In this document: positions 6,567 to 14,260 of the stretch, one piece after another
How positions within the stretch are numbered: position 1 is the stretch's first letter
How the letters are laid out: every line of letters starts with the position of its first letter
Assembly (NCBI RefSeq): GCF_017353185.1
Contig: NZ_JAFMYV010000001.1
Coordinates: 682,001 to 746,000, forward strand
Reading direction: 5' to 3'
DNA length: 64,000 nt
Origin: Fibrella rubiginis
Lineage (GTDB): Bacteria > Bacteroidota > Bacteroidia > Cytophagales > Spirosomataceae
Position numbers and translations under genes: made by a program
The notes under the pieces: generated by a model
Seen by the model: only the letters and a program-made list of their open reading frames with translations
Databases searched by the model: none
Told to the model about the DNA's origin: nothing

Positions 6567-9002
6567 TTACTTCCGCCACGACCGCATACCTATGGCTGCA
6601 ATGGCGAGCATCGTGGCGGAACTGATGGGCATCAGGATGGCGGCGACGAGGGGGGAGAGGTGGCCGGTGAGGGCGTAGCTGAGCCCGATGAGGTTGTAGC
6701 CTACCGATACGCCGAAACTGAACCGGACGAGGTTCATGCCGAAGCGGCTATAGCGCAGAGATTCAGGTAGTTGGGTCAATGAACCGGCGTCCAGAATGGC
6801 GTCGCTGGCGGGGGTAAACTGGATTGTGTCGTCAGTGATGGCCATGCCCACGTCGGCTTGTTTCAGGGCACCGGCGTCGTTGAGCCCATCGCCGATCATG
6901 AGCACACGATGACCCTGCGCCTGTAGTGCCTTTACCCGGTCGAGCTTGGCCTGCGGGGGACAGTTGAACGTCATATGCGCTGGGGCAAACCACTTAGCCA
7001 GCAGGGGGTTACTCGTCAGGGTGGTGTTATCGCCAGAGAGCAGATGGAGCTGATAGGTGCCAGCCAGTTGGGTCATCATCGCGTTCAGGCCGGGCCGGTA
7101 GGCTACGGGAATCTGGAAACAGCCGCGGTACAGGTGCTCGATGCTGACGTGCGCGGTGGTTTCGCTGACGTCGGGGACAAACTCAGCCGTCACAAACGAC
7201 GACCTGCCCACTTTCACGATCCAGCCATCGACCACGGCCTGTACACCATGCCCCAGCACTTCCGTGAAGCCCTCGATAGCCAGCACGGGCGCATCGGTCA
7301 GATGGCTTGTCAGCTGCCGGCTCAGCGGGTGCACCGACTGCCGTACCACCGCTGCCACCAGGGCTCGTTCGTAGCTTGTTAATGGCGCAGAAAATGCTTC
7401 TACAACGCTCAAAGCCTTATTTCCTGCACAGGCGGTTTCACGCATTCGCTCACCGGAACCCGTCAGCGTGCCCGTTTTGTCGAACACGATGGTGTCGCAG
7501 GCGGCGAGCTGTTCGATGACGTCGGCGTTTTTGAGGTAGCATTTCTGCTGCCCGAGCCGCCGCAGACCGTTGCCCATCGCGAAGGGGTACGACAGCGACA
7601 GCGCACACGGACAGGCAATGATGAGCACGGCCGTAAACGCGTTGACTGCCCGCGCCGGGTCATGCGCAAACAGCAGCCAATACGCCCCCACCACCAGGGC
7701 GAGGGTTAGCACGATGACGGTGAAGTACGTACCCACCCCGTCGGCGAAGGAGCGAAACCGGCTTTGTTTTTTCGTAAAGGCTTCATTGTTCCAGAGTTGG
7801 GTGAGGTAGCTCTGCGCCGTTTCGCGCACCACCTCCAGGTCGATGGCCTCGCCCAACTGCCGCCCCCCGGCGTAGATCAGGTCGCCCGGCTGTTTTGGCT
7901 CCGGCACCGACTCGCCCGTCACGAAGCTGTAATCCAGTTGGCCGTTGCCCCGGTAGAGCAGCGCGTCGGCGGGGACCAGTTCGCCGTGCCGCACCCGTAT
8001 GCGGTCGCCCTTCCGCAGGTTCGCCACGGGAATAGGCTCTTCGGTTTCGCCCGACAACCGTGTTACGGCCAACGGGAAATAGGCGGTGAAATCACGCTCG
8101 AAAGAAAGAAAATCGACGGTGCGCTGCTGAAACCATTTGCCGCATAACAGAAAGAATATCAGCCCGGTCAGCGAATCGAAATAACCCGCGCCGTGCTGAA
8201 AAAGTACTTCGTAGCAGCCCCGGAAAAAGGCCACCAGAATACCCAGCAAAATTGGCGCGTCGATGTTGATGAGCCTGCCACGAACGTGACGGCGCAGGCT
8301 TTGCCAGACGGATGTGAAATAGCCTGACGCCGAATAAAACACTACCGGCAGAGCCAGCAGCAGGTTAAAAAAACCAAACCACTGTTTGAACAGGGGGTCG
8401 TCGAGGCCGAGGTAGTCGGGAAAGCTAAACAGCATGATGTTGCCCGCGCAGAACCCCGCCACCGCCAGCCGGTAGAGTAGGGGGCGGTAGGTGGGTTTCT
8501 GTCCCTGCTGCACCACGTCGGTCAGGCTGATGAGCGGTTCGTACCCCAGCGACGTGAGCAGGTCCACCACCTGCCGGAGCGTTAACTGCGTTTTTTGGTA
8601 GGTAACATGAACCTGTTTTTTCAGAAAATCGACCCGCGTTTGGGTAATGCCCGGCTCAATTTTGTAGAGGTGCTCAAGCAGGTACAGACATGACGAGCAA
8701 TGGATGGTAGGGACAAAAAACGTGGTGGTAGCCGTGGTCTCATTGCTGAACGTGAGCAGCTTTTCCACGATGTCGGGGTGATCCAGAAAGGCCGTCCGGG
8801 CCGTTTGCGGGCCGTTTTTGGTCGAAACGCCCGGCTGCTGATTAAGGTCGTAATACTGGCACAACTGGTGGTCGCTCAGCACCTGATAGACCGTACGGCA
8901 ACCGGCGCAGCAAAAGGCTTTGTCGCCCAGCTGAACGGGCTGGTCGGGGCAGGTATCGCCGCAGTGGTAGCAGCGTAGGGCGGGTTGAGCAGTGGTCGTC
9001 AT
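6567..9002 (-). CDS. ccoI: CcoI/FixI-type copper-translocating P-type ATPase
   Basis: With the ATG at 9002 the protein has 811 residues. It begins with the cysteine-rich domain typical of CcoI (CYHCGDTC at 11-18, CCAGC at 31-35), followed by an HMA metal-binding domain with CSSC (102-105), six to eight membrane helices, TGES (362-365), the copper-transport CPC motif (464-466), the phosphorylation motif DKTGT (508-512) and the GDGLNDAG hinge. It supplies copper to the CuB site of cbb3 oxidase. An alternative ATG at 9038 would add twelve residues. I prefer 9002 because an FNR dyad centred at 9065 would put the transcription start near 9024. The gene is on the same strand as ccoS-ccoNO but separated by 4.6 kb. 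Confidence 0.93.
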   Translation of the reverse strand: MTTTAQPALRCYHCGDTCPDQPVQLGDKAFCCAGCRTVYQVLSDHQLCQYYDLNQQPGVSTKNGPQTARTAFLDHPDIVEKLLTFSNETTATTTFFVPTIHCSSCLYLLEHLYKIEPGITQTRVDFLKKQVHVTYQKTQLTLRQVVDLLTSLGYEPLISLTDVVQQGQKPTYRPLLYRLAVAGFCAGNIMLFSFPDYLGLDDPLFKQWFGFFNLLLALPVVFYSASGYFTSVWQSLRRHVRGRLINIDAPILLGILVAFFRGCYEVLFQHGAGYFDSLTGLIFFLLCGKWFQQRTVDFLSFERDFTAYFPLAVTRLSGETEEPIPVANLRKGDRIRVRHGELVPADALLYRGNGQLDYSFVTGESVPEPKQPGDLIYAGGRQLGEAIDLEVVRETAQSYLTQLWNNEAFTKKQSRFRSFADGVGTYFTVIVLTLALVVGAYWLLFAHDPARAVNAFTAVLIIACPCALSLSYPFAMGNGLRRLGQQKCYLKNADVIEQLAACDTIVFDKTGTLTGSGERMRETACAGNKALSVVEAFSAPLTSYERALVAAVVRQSVHPLSRQLTSHLTDAPVLAIEGFTEVLGHGVQAVVDGWIVKVGRSSFVTAEFVPDVSETTAHVSIEHLYRGCFQIPVAYRPGLNAMMTQLAGTYQLHLLSGDNTTLTSNPLLAKWFAPAHMTFNCPPQAKLDRVKALQAQGHRVLMIGDGLNDAGALKQADVGMAITDDTIQFTPASDAILDAGSLTQLPESLRYSRFGMNLVRFSFGVSVGYNLIGLSYALTGHLSPLVAAILMPISSATMLAIAAIGMRSWRK

Positions 9003-9058
9003 AGGGGCAAGTTCCACCCTGGTCCGTTCCGGTTGCATGACGCAAATCAGGCCGGGTG

Positions 9059-9072
9059 TTGACCTCCATCAA
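9059..9072. promoter_or_regulatory. FNR-type operator upstream of ccoI
   Basis: TTGACCTCCATCAA is a near-perfect FNR dyad (TTGAT-N4-ATCAA with one change). Its centre is 63 bp upstream of the ccoI ATG at 9002. It lies in the 127-bp gap between the universal stress gene and ccoI, so ccoI probably has its own oxygen-responsive promoter. A TTTG at 9043-9046 is closer than in the other dyad promoters of this locus. Confidence 0.5.
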
Positions 9073-9129
9073 CCCGAACAGCCGCCTCGGCATACGGGTT
9101 TGCGGTACACACGACACCAGATAAACGCA

Positions 9130-9951
9130 CTAGACTATAGCCAGCAGTGGAATATCGGTGAGGCGGGCTGTGCGTTCGGTGTTGCCTTCAGTGAAGAGCC
9201 GCCAGAACCAGTTGTGGTGCTGGGGCAGCATCATGATCAGGTCAGCTTTGTTGGTGTGCGCAAAGGTCAACAGCGTGTCGTAGACTTCGTCGCCCGTTAC
9301 AATCGTCAGGGTGTGCGGCACCGAGCCTATCAGCCGCCGGATATGCTCGGCCCGTTCGCGAATGAGGGGGTCGTCTGGTTTGTCATTGACACACAGCACA
9401 TTAATGACACAGCCGAAGAGCCGGGCGAAGTGAAGCGTTGAGTCGAGCGTGATGGCGTCGGGAGGGGTGTTGAGGTCAATGCCCAGTACAACATTGCCAA
9501 TGGTTCCATAGGCTGCGTGGGGCGGTACAAGCAGCAGCGGCACCGTTGTTTCGGCAATCATTTCGGTAGCCACGCTGCCCATCAGCTGCGCGCTTTGCGG
9601 GGCTGAACCCACTGTCGACATAACCAGCAAATCGGCTTTTTCGGCTTCGGCCACCGCCCGAATCGACGGGATGGCGTAGCCCTCGCGGGTGATGCACCGG
9701 ATGGGTACGTCGGTGCCAAACTGCGCCTGTAGTGTCCGTGCCAATTCGGTCAGGTGCTTCTGGCTGTCGGCATACATGGCCTTGGCACTCAGCGGAAAAT
9801 CACCGCCAATTTCGGCGGGATTAGACGGCCAGAAATGAAAGGCGTTGATCAAAACCAAACTGGCCTGCTGGGCATGGGCCAGTTGCATGGCGAAGTGGGT
9901 GGCCCGGTTGGCATTGGGCGTAAGGTCGGTGGCAACAGCAATGGTTTTCAT
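9130..9951 (-). CDS. universal stress protein, tandem UspA domains
   Basis: The protein starts MKTIAVATDLTPNANRATHF at the ATG at 9951, which is where UspA domains begin. A further upstream ATG would add 19 unrelated residues. The 273 residues hold two UspA repeats: the first ends in LMGSVATEMIAETTVPLLLV with the G-x-V-A-T phosphate-binding stretch, and the second begins GNVVLGIDLNTPPDAITLDS and ends at IPLLAIV. In Bacteroidota such genes commonly sit with cbb3 genes and respond to low oxygen. The FNR-like palindrome at 10022-10035 and a TTTG 35 bp downstream of it fit that. The exact role of the protein is unknown. Confidence 0.88.
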   Translation of the reverse strand: MKTIAVATDLTPNANRATHFAMQLAHAQQASLVLINAFHFWPSNPAEIGGDFPLSAKAMYADSQKHLTELARTLQAQFGTDVPIRCITREGYAIPSIRAVAEAEKADLLVMSTVGSAPQSAQLMGSVATEMIAETTVPLLLVPPHAAYGTIGNVVLGIDLNTPPDAITLDSTLHFARLFGCVINVLCVNDKPDDPLIRERAEHIRRLIGSVPHTLTIVTGDEVYDTLLTFAHTNKADLIMMLPQHHNWFWRLFTEGNTERTARLTDIPLLAIV

Positions 9952-10013
9952 AAAGCAGTCAGGTTCGTTTTTGTCGTGGTTTAGCTGATGACAAAGCAAC
10001 CACGGCAAAACGA

Positions 10014-10043
10014 GCCCTTACCTGATGCACATCAGGTAAGGGC
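10014..10043. promoter_or_regulatory. 30-bp palindrome: FNR-like site and/or tamL terminator
   Basis: Two perfect 14-bp arms (GCCCTTACCTGATG and its complement) surround a 2-base centre. The core CTGATGCACATCAG resembles an FNR/CRP dyad. On the minus strand a TTGCTTTG box (9999-9992) follows at 35 bp centre to centre, which would set the dyad at about -42 for the universal stress gene. Because it lies 28 bp after the tamL stop, it may also act as that gene's terminator hairpin. Both roles are possible together. Confidence 0.55.
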
Positions 10044-10070
10044 CTGATCTTTGTCGACCTCACCCACTAC

Positions 10071-12710
10071 TCAGAAGGGATAGCCAATACCGATATTGAG
10101 GACCACGGGGTTGGGTCCGGTGGTGAGCCGATTAAAGGAAAACTGCCTCAGTATAAATCGCTCGTCGACTTCCTGCCCTTCAAGGGTGCGGTAGCGACGG
10201 GCCGGATCATACACTTTAATGGCCGCGTCGAGGCGAAGCACCACGATGGAAAAGTCGATACGCAGCCCCACGCCGGTGCCCACGGCAAACTGTTCGAGAA
10301 AGTTGCCCGACCGAAACACGGCGTTCGCTGGCCCGCCGGTGGCGTTGGCGGGGGTGGTTGACGTGAGTTGGTTAACCGGGTTGCGCAGCAGCCAAACGTT
10401 GCCCACGTCAATAAACGCCGCGCCGTTTATTTCGGCGAAGAGCTTAAACAACCGCCCCCGCAGTTCTGCCGACCCTTCCAGCAGTACATCGCCGGGGCGC
10501 TCAAAGCTGTAGTCGAATCGTTCGCCGTAGGGGCCCCGGAATACGGGCAGATAACCCGCCGCATCGGTGGTAGACTGGGGGTAGGAGGCCCCCAAGCCAA
10601 GCCGACGGGGCAGCCAGGCGCGTACGCTGTTGGGGCCACCGGCAAAAAAACGTTTTTCGTAGGGGGCCGTTTCGTTGGGGCCGTAACCAAACAGCAGCCC
10701 GGCGTTGGCCCGAAACGCCAGCGTGGTGCGGGGGGCCAGGGGCAGGTAGTGCCGATAGTCGATGTTGGTACGCAGGTACTTGTAAAACTCAAGCCCGGTG
10801 GCCTGCGTCAACGACAGGATATCCGTTGTTTTCAGCAGGTTCAGCGTGGTGCCCCCCGACTCGGTGGTGACGCGGAAGAAATTAGCCCGCTTGTTCTGGC
10901 CAATTACGTTGGTGTTGTAGGTGTAGCCGAAGCTGACGCTGGAGAAAAAAGCGTTCCGAAAACTCTTGTCGATGGTGCTGCCCTGGAGTACGGCATTATC
11001 GACAAACTTCTGAAAATCAGCCGATATGATGTTCGACTGCAAATAGTTGACGTCCAAAATGCTGGCCGTGAACTGCCGGGTCTGTGACTTTTGCCAGAGG
11101 TAAGTCATGGTGCCGCGCAGGTTCCGCCGCGAATAGTCGGGGCGCACGCTGGCGTTGTAGCCGAGCGAAAACTGGGTGCGTGGGTTGAGCGTGTTGAACC
11201 GAAACCGCACCTTTCCCGGAAACAGAATCTGCGGAAAGAGCAACGACGTGGTGACGCCGAACTCCTGAGCCGAATAGAAAACGGGCGAACTTTGCTGGGT
11301 CGAAAACCCGGTCTGGGCTTCGATGCCCAGGCGGAGGGCCACCTCAAACGTTTCGAGGCCACCAAACAGGTTGCGCGCCCGCAGCGAAAGGTTACCGAAA
11401 GGCCCCGGCAAATTACCCTGCGCCTGATACAGCAGCGTGAAGCCCCCCTCCACGCTGTAATCGTACTTGTCGAGCGGGGTGGCCGAAATCAGCGTGCGTA
11501 GTTTTCGCCCGGTGGTGTCGATGAAATTAACGGACGCAAACTTGAACTGGTTGAGCAGAAATAGCTGCCGCTGGGTGTCGGCATAGTCGATTTGGCGGTA
11601 AAGCGCACCGGGCCGTAACGAGATCTTGGTGTTTAGCAGCCGGGGCGAATACATGCCCGGTTCCATAAAATAGCGGATGCCGTTGTTCACCACCGTGTCG
11701 AGGGGAATGGCCGGGTCGCGAAAAATCTTCACGTCGACGTCGCCGATGGTGTAGACCGGATGCGTTTTGCCCGGTGGGTTCAGCACCTGCACATACAGGT
11801 CAACGGGTTGCGAGAGGGTGTCGGTATCGGTAGGTAAAAACGTGGTGTCGCGGGCGGCGCGGAACTGAACATACTGGCGCGAAAAGCCGTAGTAGCCCTG
11901 ATTGCGAAGCAGCGTTTCAATCCGTACCTGCTCGGCGTTGATGTTGGCCTCGTCGTAGCGGGCACCTGCCTTCAGCGGTGACGCTGCCAGCGTTTGGGTC
12001 ACCAGCGAGTCGATGTGCCTGTCGGCAATTTCGTAAGTAATGGTGGATAGGATGAAGGGAATGCCTTCTTTGACCACGTAGTTGACGCGCACCCGCCGGT
12101 CGACCAGGGTATCGACGCGAAAGGACGATTTCGCCAGAAAAAAGCCTTTGTTGTTCAGATACCGCTTCATCTTGGCCGTGTTGGCGCGGGCGTTCTGCTC
12201 GTCGAAATACACGGGTGGCTCGCCAAAGGTGCGCATGCCCCAGTTGCCTTTTTCGATGTAGCGTTGCAGGCGCTTGGCCTCGCGGTCGAAGCGGCGGTTC
12301 AGCTTTTTCAGCGCCTGCTGATCATTGGCCAGGGCCTGGCTTTCCTGTTCAAACCGGGCTGTGCGTACTTCCAGCTCACGCCGGGCCGAGTCGGGCCGGT
12401 AGTTACCCGAAAAGGCCTGATAGAGCCAAAGCCCCACGGTCAGGGGTGTTTGCAGAACGCGTTTGTTGGGCCGTTGCGGAATCAGGGCAGTGAGGTCGTC
12501 GGTGGAAACGACCCGGTTTCCTTTTACGGTCTGGGCATAGAGCAGGTACTGATTGTCGGGAATTCGCCTGGCCGACAGGCAGCCCGAGAGCCACCAGGGT
12601 AGCCCCGTTACCAGCAGCAGCCGAAGCCAATAGTAGATGCCGCTGGGCTGGCTGCGGGGTTGAGCTGAAAAATGCCTGATAAACTGAATTCCCTTTTGTA
12701 TAAACTCCAT
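10071..12710 (-). CDS. tamL: TamL-type BamA/TamA family outer-membrane lipoprotein
   Basis: The 879-residue protein has a hydrophobic stretch ending in a lipobox (WLSGC, Cys about residue 44), then POTRA-like repeats (for example GVPF-type 'KEGIPFILSTITYE') and a C-terminal Omp85 beta-barrel. It ends in NIGIGYPF, with the terminal Phe typical of outer-membrane barrels. A lipidated N-terminus on a TamA homologue is the hallmark of TamL in Bacteroidota, the partner of TamB in outer-membrane assembly. A charged segment at about 105-150 (ARRELEVRTARFEQESQ) looks like coiled coil. No TamB gene is present nearby. The ATG at 12710 is the only start before the lipobox. Confidence 0.85.
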   Translation of the reverse strand: MEFIQKGIQFIRHFSAQPRSQPSGIYYWLRLLLVTGLPWWLSGCLSARRIPDNQYLLYAQTVKGNRVVSTDDLTALIPQRPNKRVLQTPLTVGLWLYQAFSGNYRPDSARRELEVRTARFEQESQALANDQQALKKLNRRFDREAKRLQRYIEKGNWGMRTFGEPPVYFDEQNARANTAKMKRYLNNKGFFLAKSSFRVDTLVDRRVRVNYVVKEGIPFILSTITYEIADRHIDSLVTQTLAASPLKAGARYDEANINAEQVRIETLLRNQGYYGFSRQYVQFRAARDTTFLPTDTDTLSQPVDLYVQVLNPPGKTHPVYTIGDVDVKIFRDPAIPLDTVVNNGIRYFMEPGMYSPRLLNTKISLRPGALYRQIDYADTQRQLFLLNQFKFASVNFIDTTGRKLRTLISATPLDKYDYSVEGGFTLLYQAQGNLPGPFGNLSLRARNLFGGLETFEVALRLGIEAQTGFSTQQSSPVFYSAQEFGVTTSLLFPQILFPGKVRFRFNTLNPRTQFSLGYNASVRPDYSRRNLRGTMTYLWQKSQTRQFTASILDVNYLQSNIISADFQKFVDNAVLQGSTIDKSFRNAFFSSVSFGYTYNTNVIGQNKRANFFRVTTESGGTTLNLLKTTDILSLTQATGLEFYKYLRTNIDYRHYLPLAPRTTLAFRANAGLLFGYGPNETAPYEKRFFAGGPNSVRAWLPRRLGLGASYPQSTTDAAGYLPVFRGPYGERFDYSFERPGDVLLEGSAELRGRLFKLFAEINGAAFIDVGNVWLLRNPVNQLTSTTPANATGGPANAVFRSGNFLEQFAVGTGVGLRIDFSIVVLRLDAAIKVYDPARRYRTLEGQEVDERFILRQFSFNRLTTGPNPVVLNIGIGYPF

Positions 12711-12846
12711 ACGCTACGCCGCAAAGACAGCCTGCCCTAACAGATAATGGCAGCACTGCTGGCGTAAAGTTATTCCACTACGCCCAGTTTCCCGTCGATA
12801 AAACGCGCTTTAGGCCTGGTTGTGTATCTGTCCCGTCGTTGCCGCC

Positions 12847-13179
12847 TTAACCAACGTCGGGCCCTGCTTCATCGTCGAAGCACTCCACCGAGTCGGTAGA
12901 AGTAGGGCAGGCCAGCATGGGTTCGCCCCAGACAACGCCCCGGCTGTAGGTGCAGATAAAATAGTTGGCCGGGCCTTTGAAAATAGCCAGTACCGTTTCG
13001 CCGTTGGCCGATATGGCACCCACGGCTTCGTGCACCGCCATGCCCATGTCCCGATAATTGATTTCGTAGATACGCTCACTGCTGATGGCATAGCCAAGGC
13101 TGGTGACGCGATCAGCAATACGGCGGTGGATTCGTTCAGCCTGTAAAGCGCTGGTAGCGAAGGGGAGAAAGTAATTCAT
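12847..13179 (-). CDS. hypothetical small soluble protein
   Basis: This 110-residue protein matches no family I can name. It starts MNYFLPFATSALQAERIHRR and has no signal peptide. It contains a regular alpha/beta pattern, with SERIYEINYRDMGMAVHEAV and GETVLAIFKGPANYFICTYS resembling strands around a short helix, and an acidic C-terminus (ECFDDEAGPDVG). I chose this frame over the overlapping ones because its residue pattern looks like a folded domain and its codons match the neighbours. It lies upstream of tamL on the same strand with a 136-bp gap. Confidence 0.6.
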   Translation of the reverse strand: MNYFLPFATSALQAERIHRRIADRVTSLGYAISSERIYEINYRDMGMAVHEAVGAISANGETVLAIFKGPANYFICTYSRGVVWGEPMLACPTSTDSVECFDDEAGPDVG

Positions 13180-13411
13180 GGGCTGCGCGTTGAGTAGGCA
13201 TCATGGCCCCATCAATAGTGAAGTGGGCGCATTGTCACCCTGTCTGGATAAGATACTATATCGGAACGGTAGGGGATTAAAATTGTTTTAAAAGTGACCT
13301 ATTTAACTATTCATATGTGAATTTTATCACCTGATGTTGCTTGGTGCCCAGTTGGCGTGCCGCTGAAAAAGAGGGAACTTGCGGGGCCAATCAGTTCCAG
13401 TATGCCGTTCG

Positions 13412-14158
13412 ATGCTCTCTAAAGCCATTGCCCAGTTGGTGCGGTCACTGCACCAGAAAAAATACCGCCAACAGGAAAACCTATTTTTGGTAGAAGGGGC
13501 CAAAAGCGTACAGGAAGTGCTATCGTCGGCTTTTCGGGTCGAACTGCTGCTGGCTACCGATGCGTTCATTACCGATAATACGGCCCTGATCAGCCCGCAA
13601 CGGTGCCGGGTGGAAATCGCTACCCCCGACGAGCTGACCCGCTTGGGTACGCTGGAGAGCAACAACGCCGCCATTGCCGTGGTGCAGATGCGCCCTAACA
13701 CACCCCCCACGCTGCCCCCCAACCAGTGGACGCTGGTGCTCGACGACGTCCGCGACCCTGGTAATTTGGGCACCATTCTGCGCATTGCCGACTGGTACGG
13801 CATCGACACTATTTTGTGCTCGGCCACCACCGCCGACGTGTACAACCCAAAGGTGATATCGGCCAGTAAGGGCTCGTTCACGCGGATACAGTGGTGGTAC
13901 GGTGATCTCGAGGCCATACTGAAAACGGCCCGCCAACCCATTTTTGGGGCTTTCCTAGATGGCGAAGACGTTCACCAACTAACTTTTGGAACGGCTGGCG
14001 GCCTGATCGTGCTGGGCAATGAAGCCAATGGCATTGGCCCCTCAGTGGAAAAATTGATCACTCACCGGGTAACCATTCCGCGCTACGGATTGGCCGAGTC
14101 GCTCAACGTGAGTATTGCCACGGCGGTGTTACTGGATAACCTGCGACGGGGTCAATAA
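13412..14158 (+). CDS. SpoU/TrmH-family RNA 2'-O-methyltransferase
   Basis: The 248-residue protein has an N-terminal substrate-binding part (QKKYRQQENLFLVEGAKSVQ) and a SPOUT methyltransferase domain with the three SpoU motifs: LDDVRDPGNLGTILRIAD (motif 1), VLGNEANGIG (motif 2) and IPRYGLAESLNVSIATAVLL (motif 3, the knot). It would methylate a ribose of 23S rRNA or tRNA using S-adenosylmethionine; the exact nucleotide cannot be told. The ATG at 13412 gives the normal N-terminus. An upstream TTG would add eleven residues without family character. Confidence 0.88.
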   Translation: MLSKAIAQLVRSLHQKKYRQQENLFLVEGAKSVQEVLSSAFRVELLLATDAFITDNTALISPQRCRVEIATPDELTRLGTLESNNAAIAVVQMRPNTPPTLPPNQWTLVLDDVRDPGNLGTILRIADWYGIDTILCSATTADVYNPKVISASKGSFTRIQWWYGDLEAILKTARQPIFGAFLDGEDVHQLTFGTAGGLIVLGNEANGIGPSVEKLITHRVTIPRYGLAESLNVSIATAVLLDNLRRGQ

Positions 14159-14260
14159 GTGGTGTTATGTACCATTTAATCAGTTGAAAATACCAAATAA
14201 TTGATATTGTAATCGCGAATAGCGTTTCAAACTACATTCGGATTGTGTAAATAAAACCGA

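Noticed and set aside
9043..9046. TTTG as -7 box for ccoI together with the FNR dyad
   Set aside because: The 21-bp centre spacing differs from the 35 bp at the other two sites and would put the activator inside the polymerase footprint; kept only as an unresolved possibility.
9952..10008. N-terminal extension of the universal stress protein
   Set aside because: The extra 19 residues precede the normal UspA start (MKTIAVATDL) and would overlap the predicted promoter.
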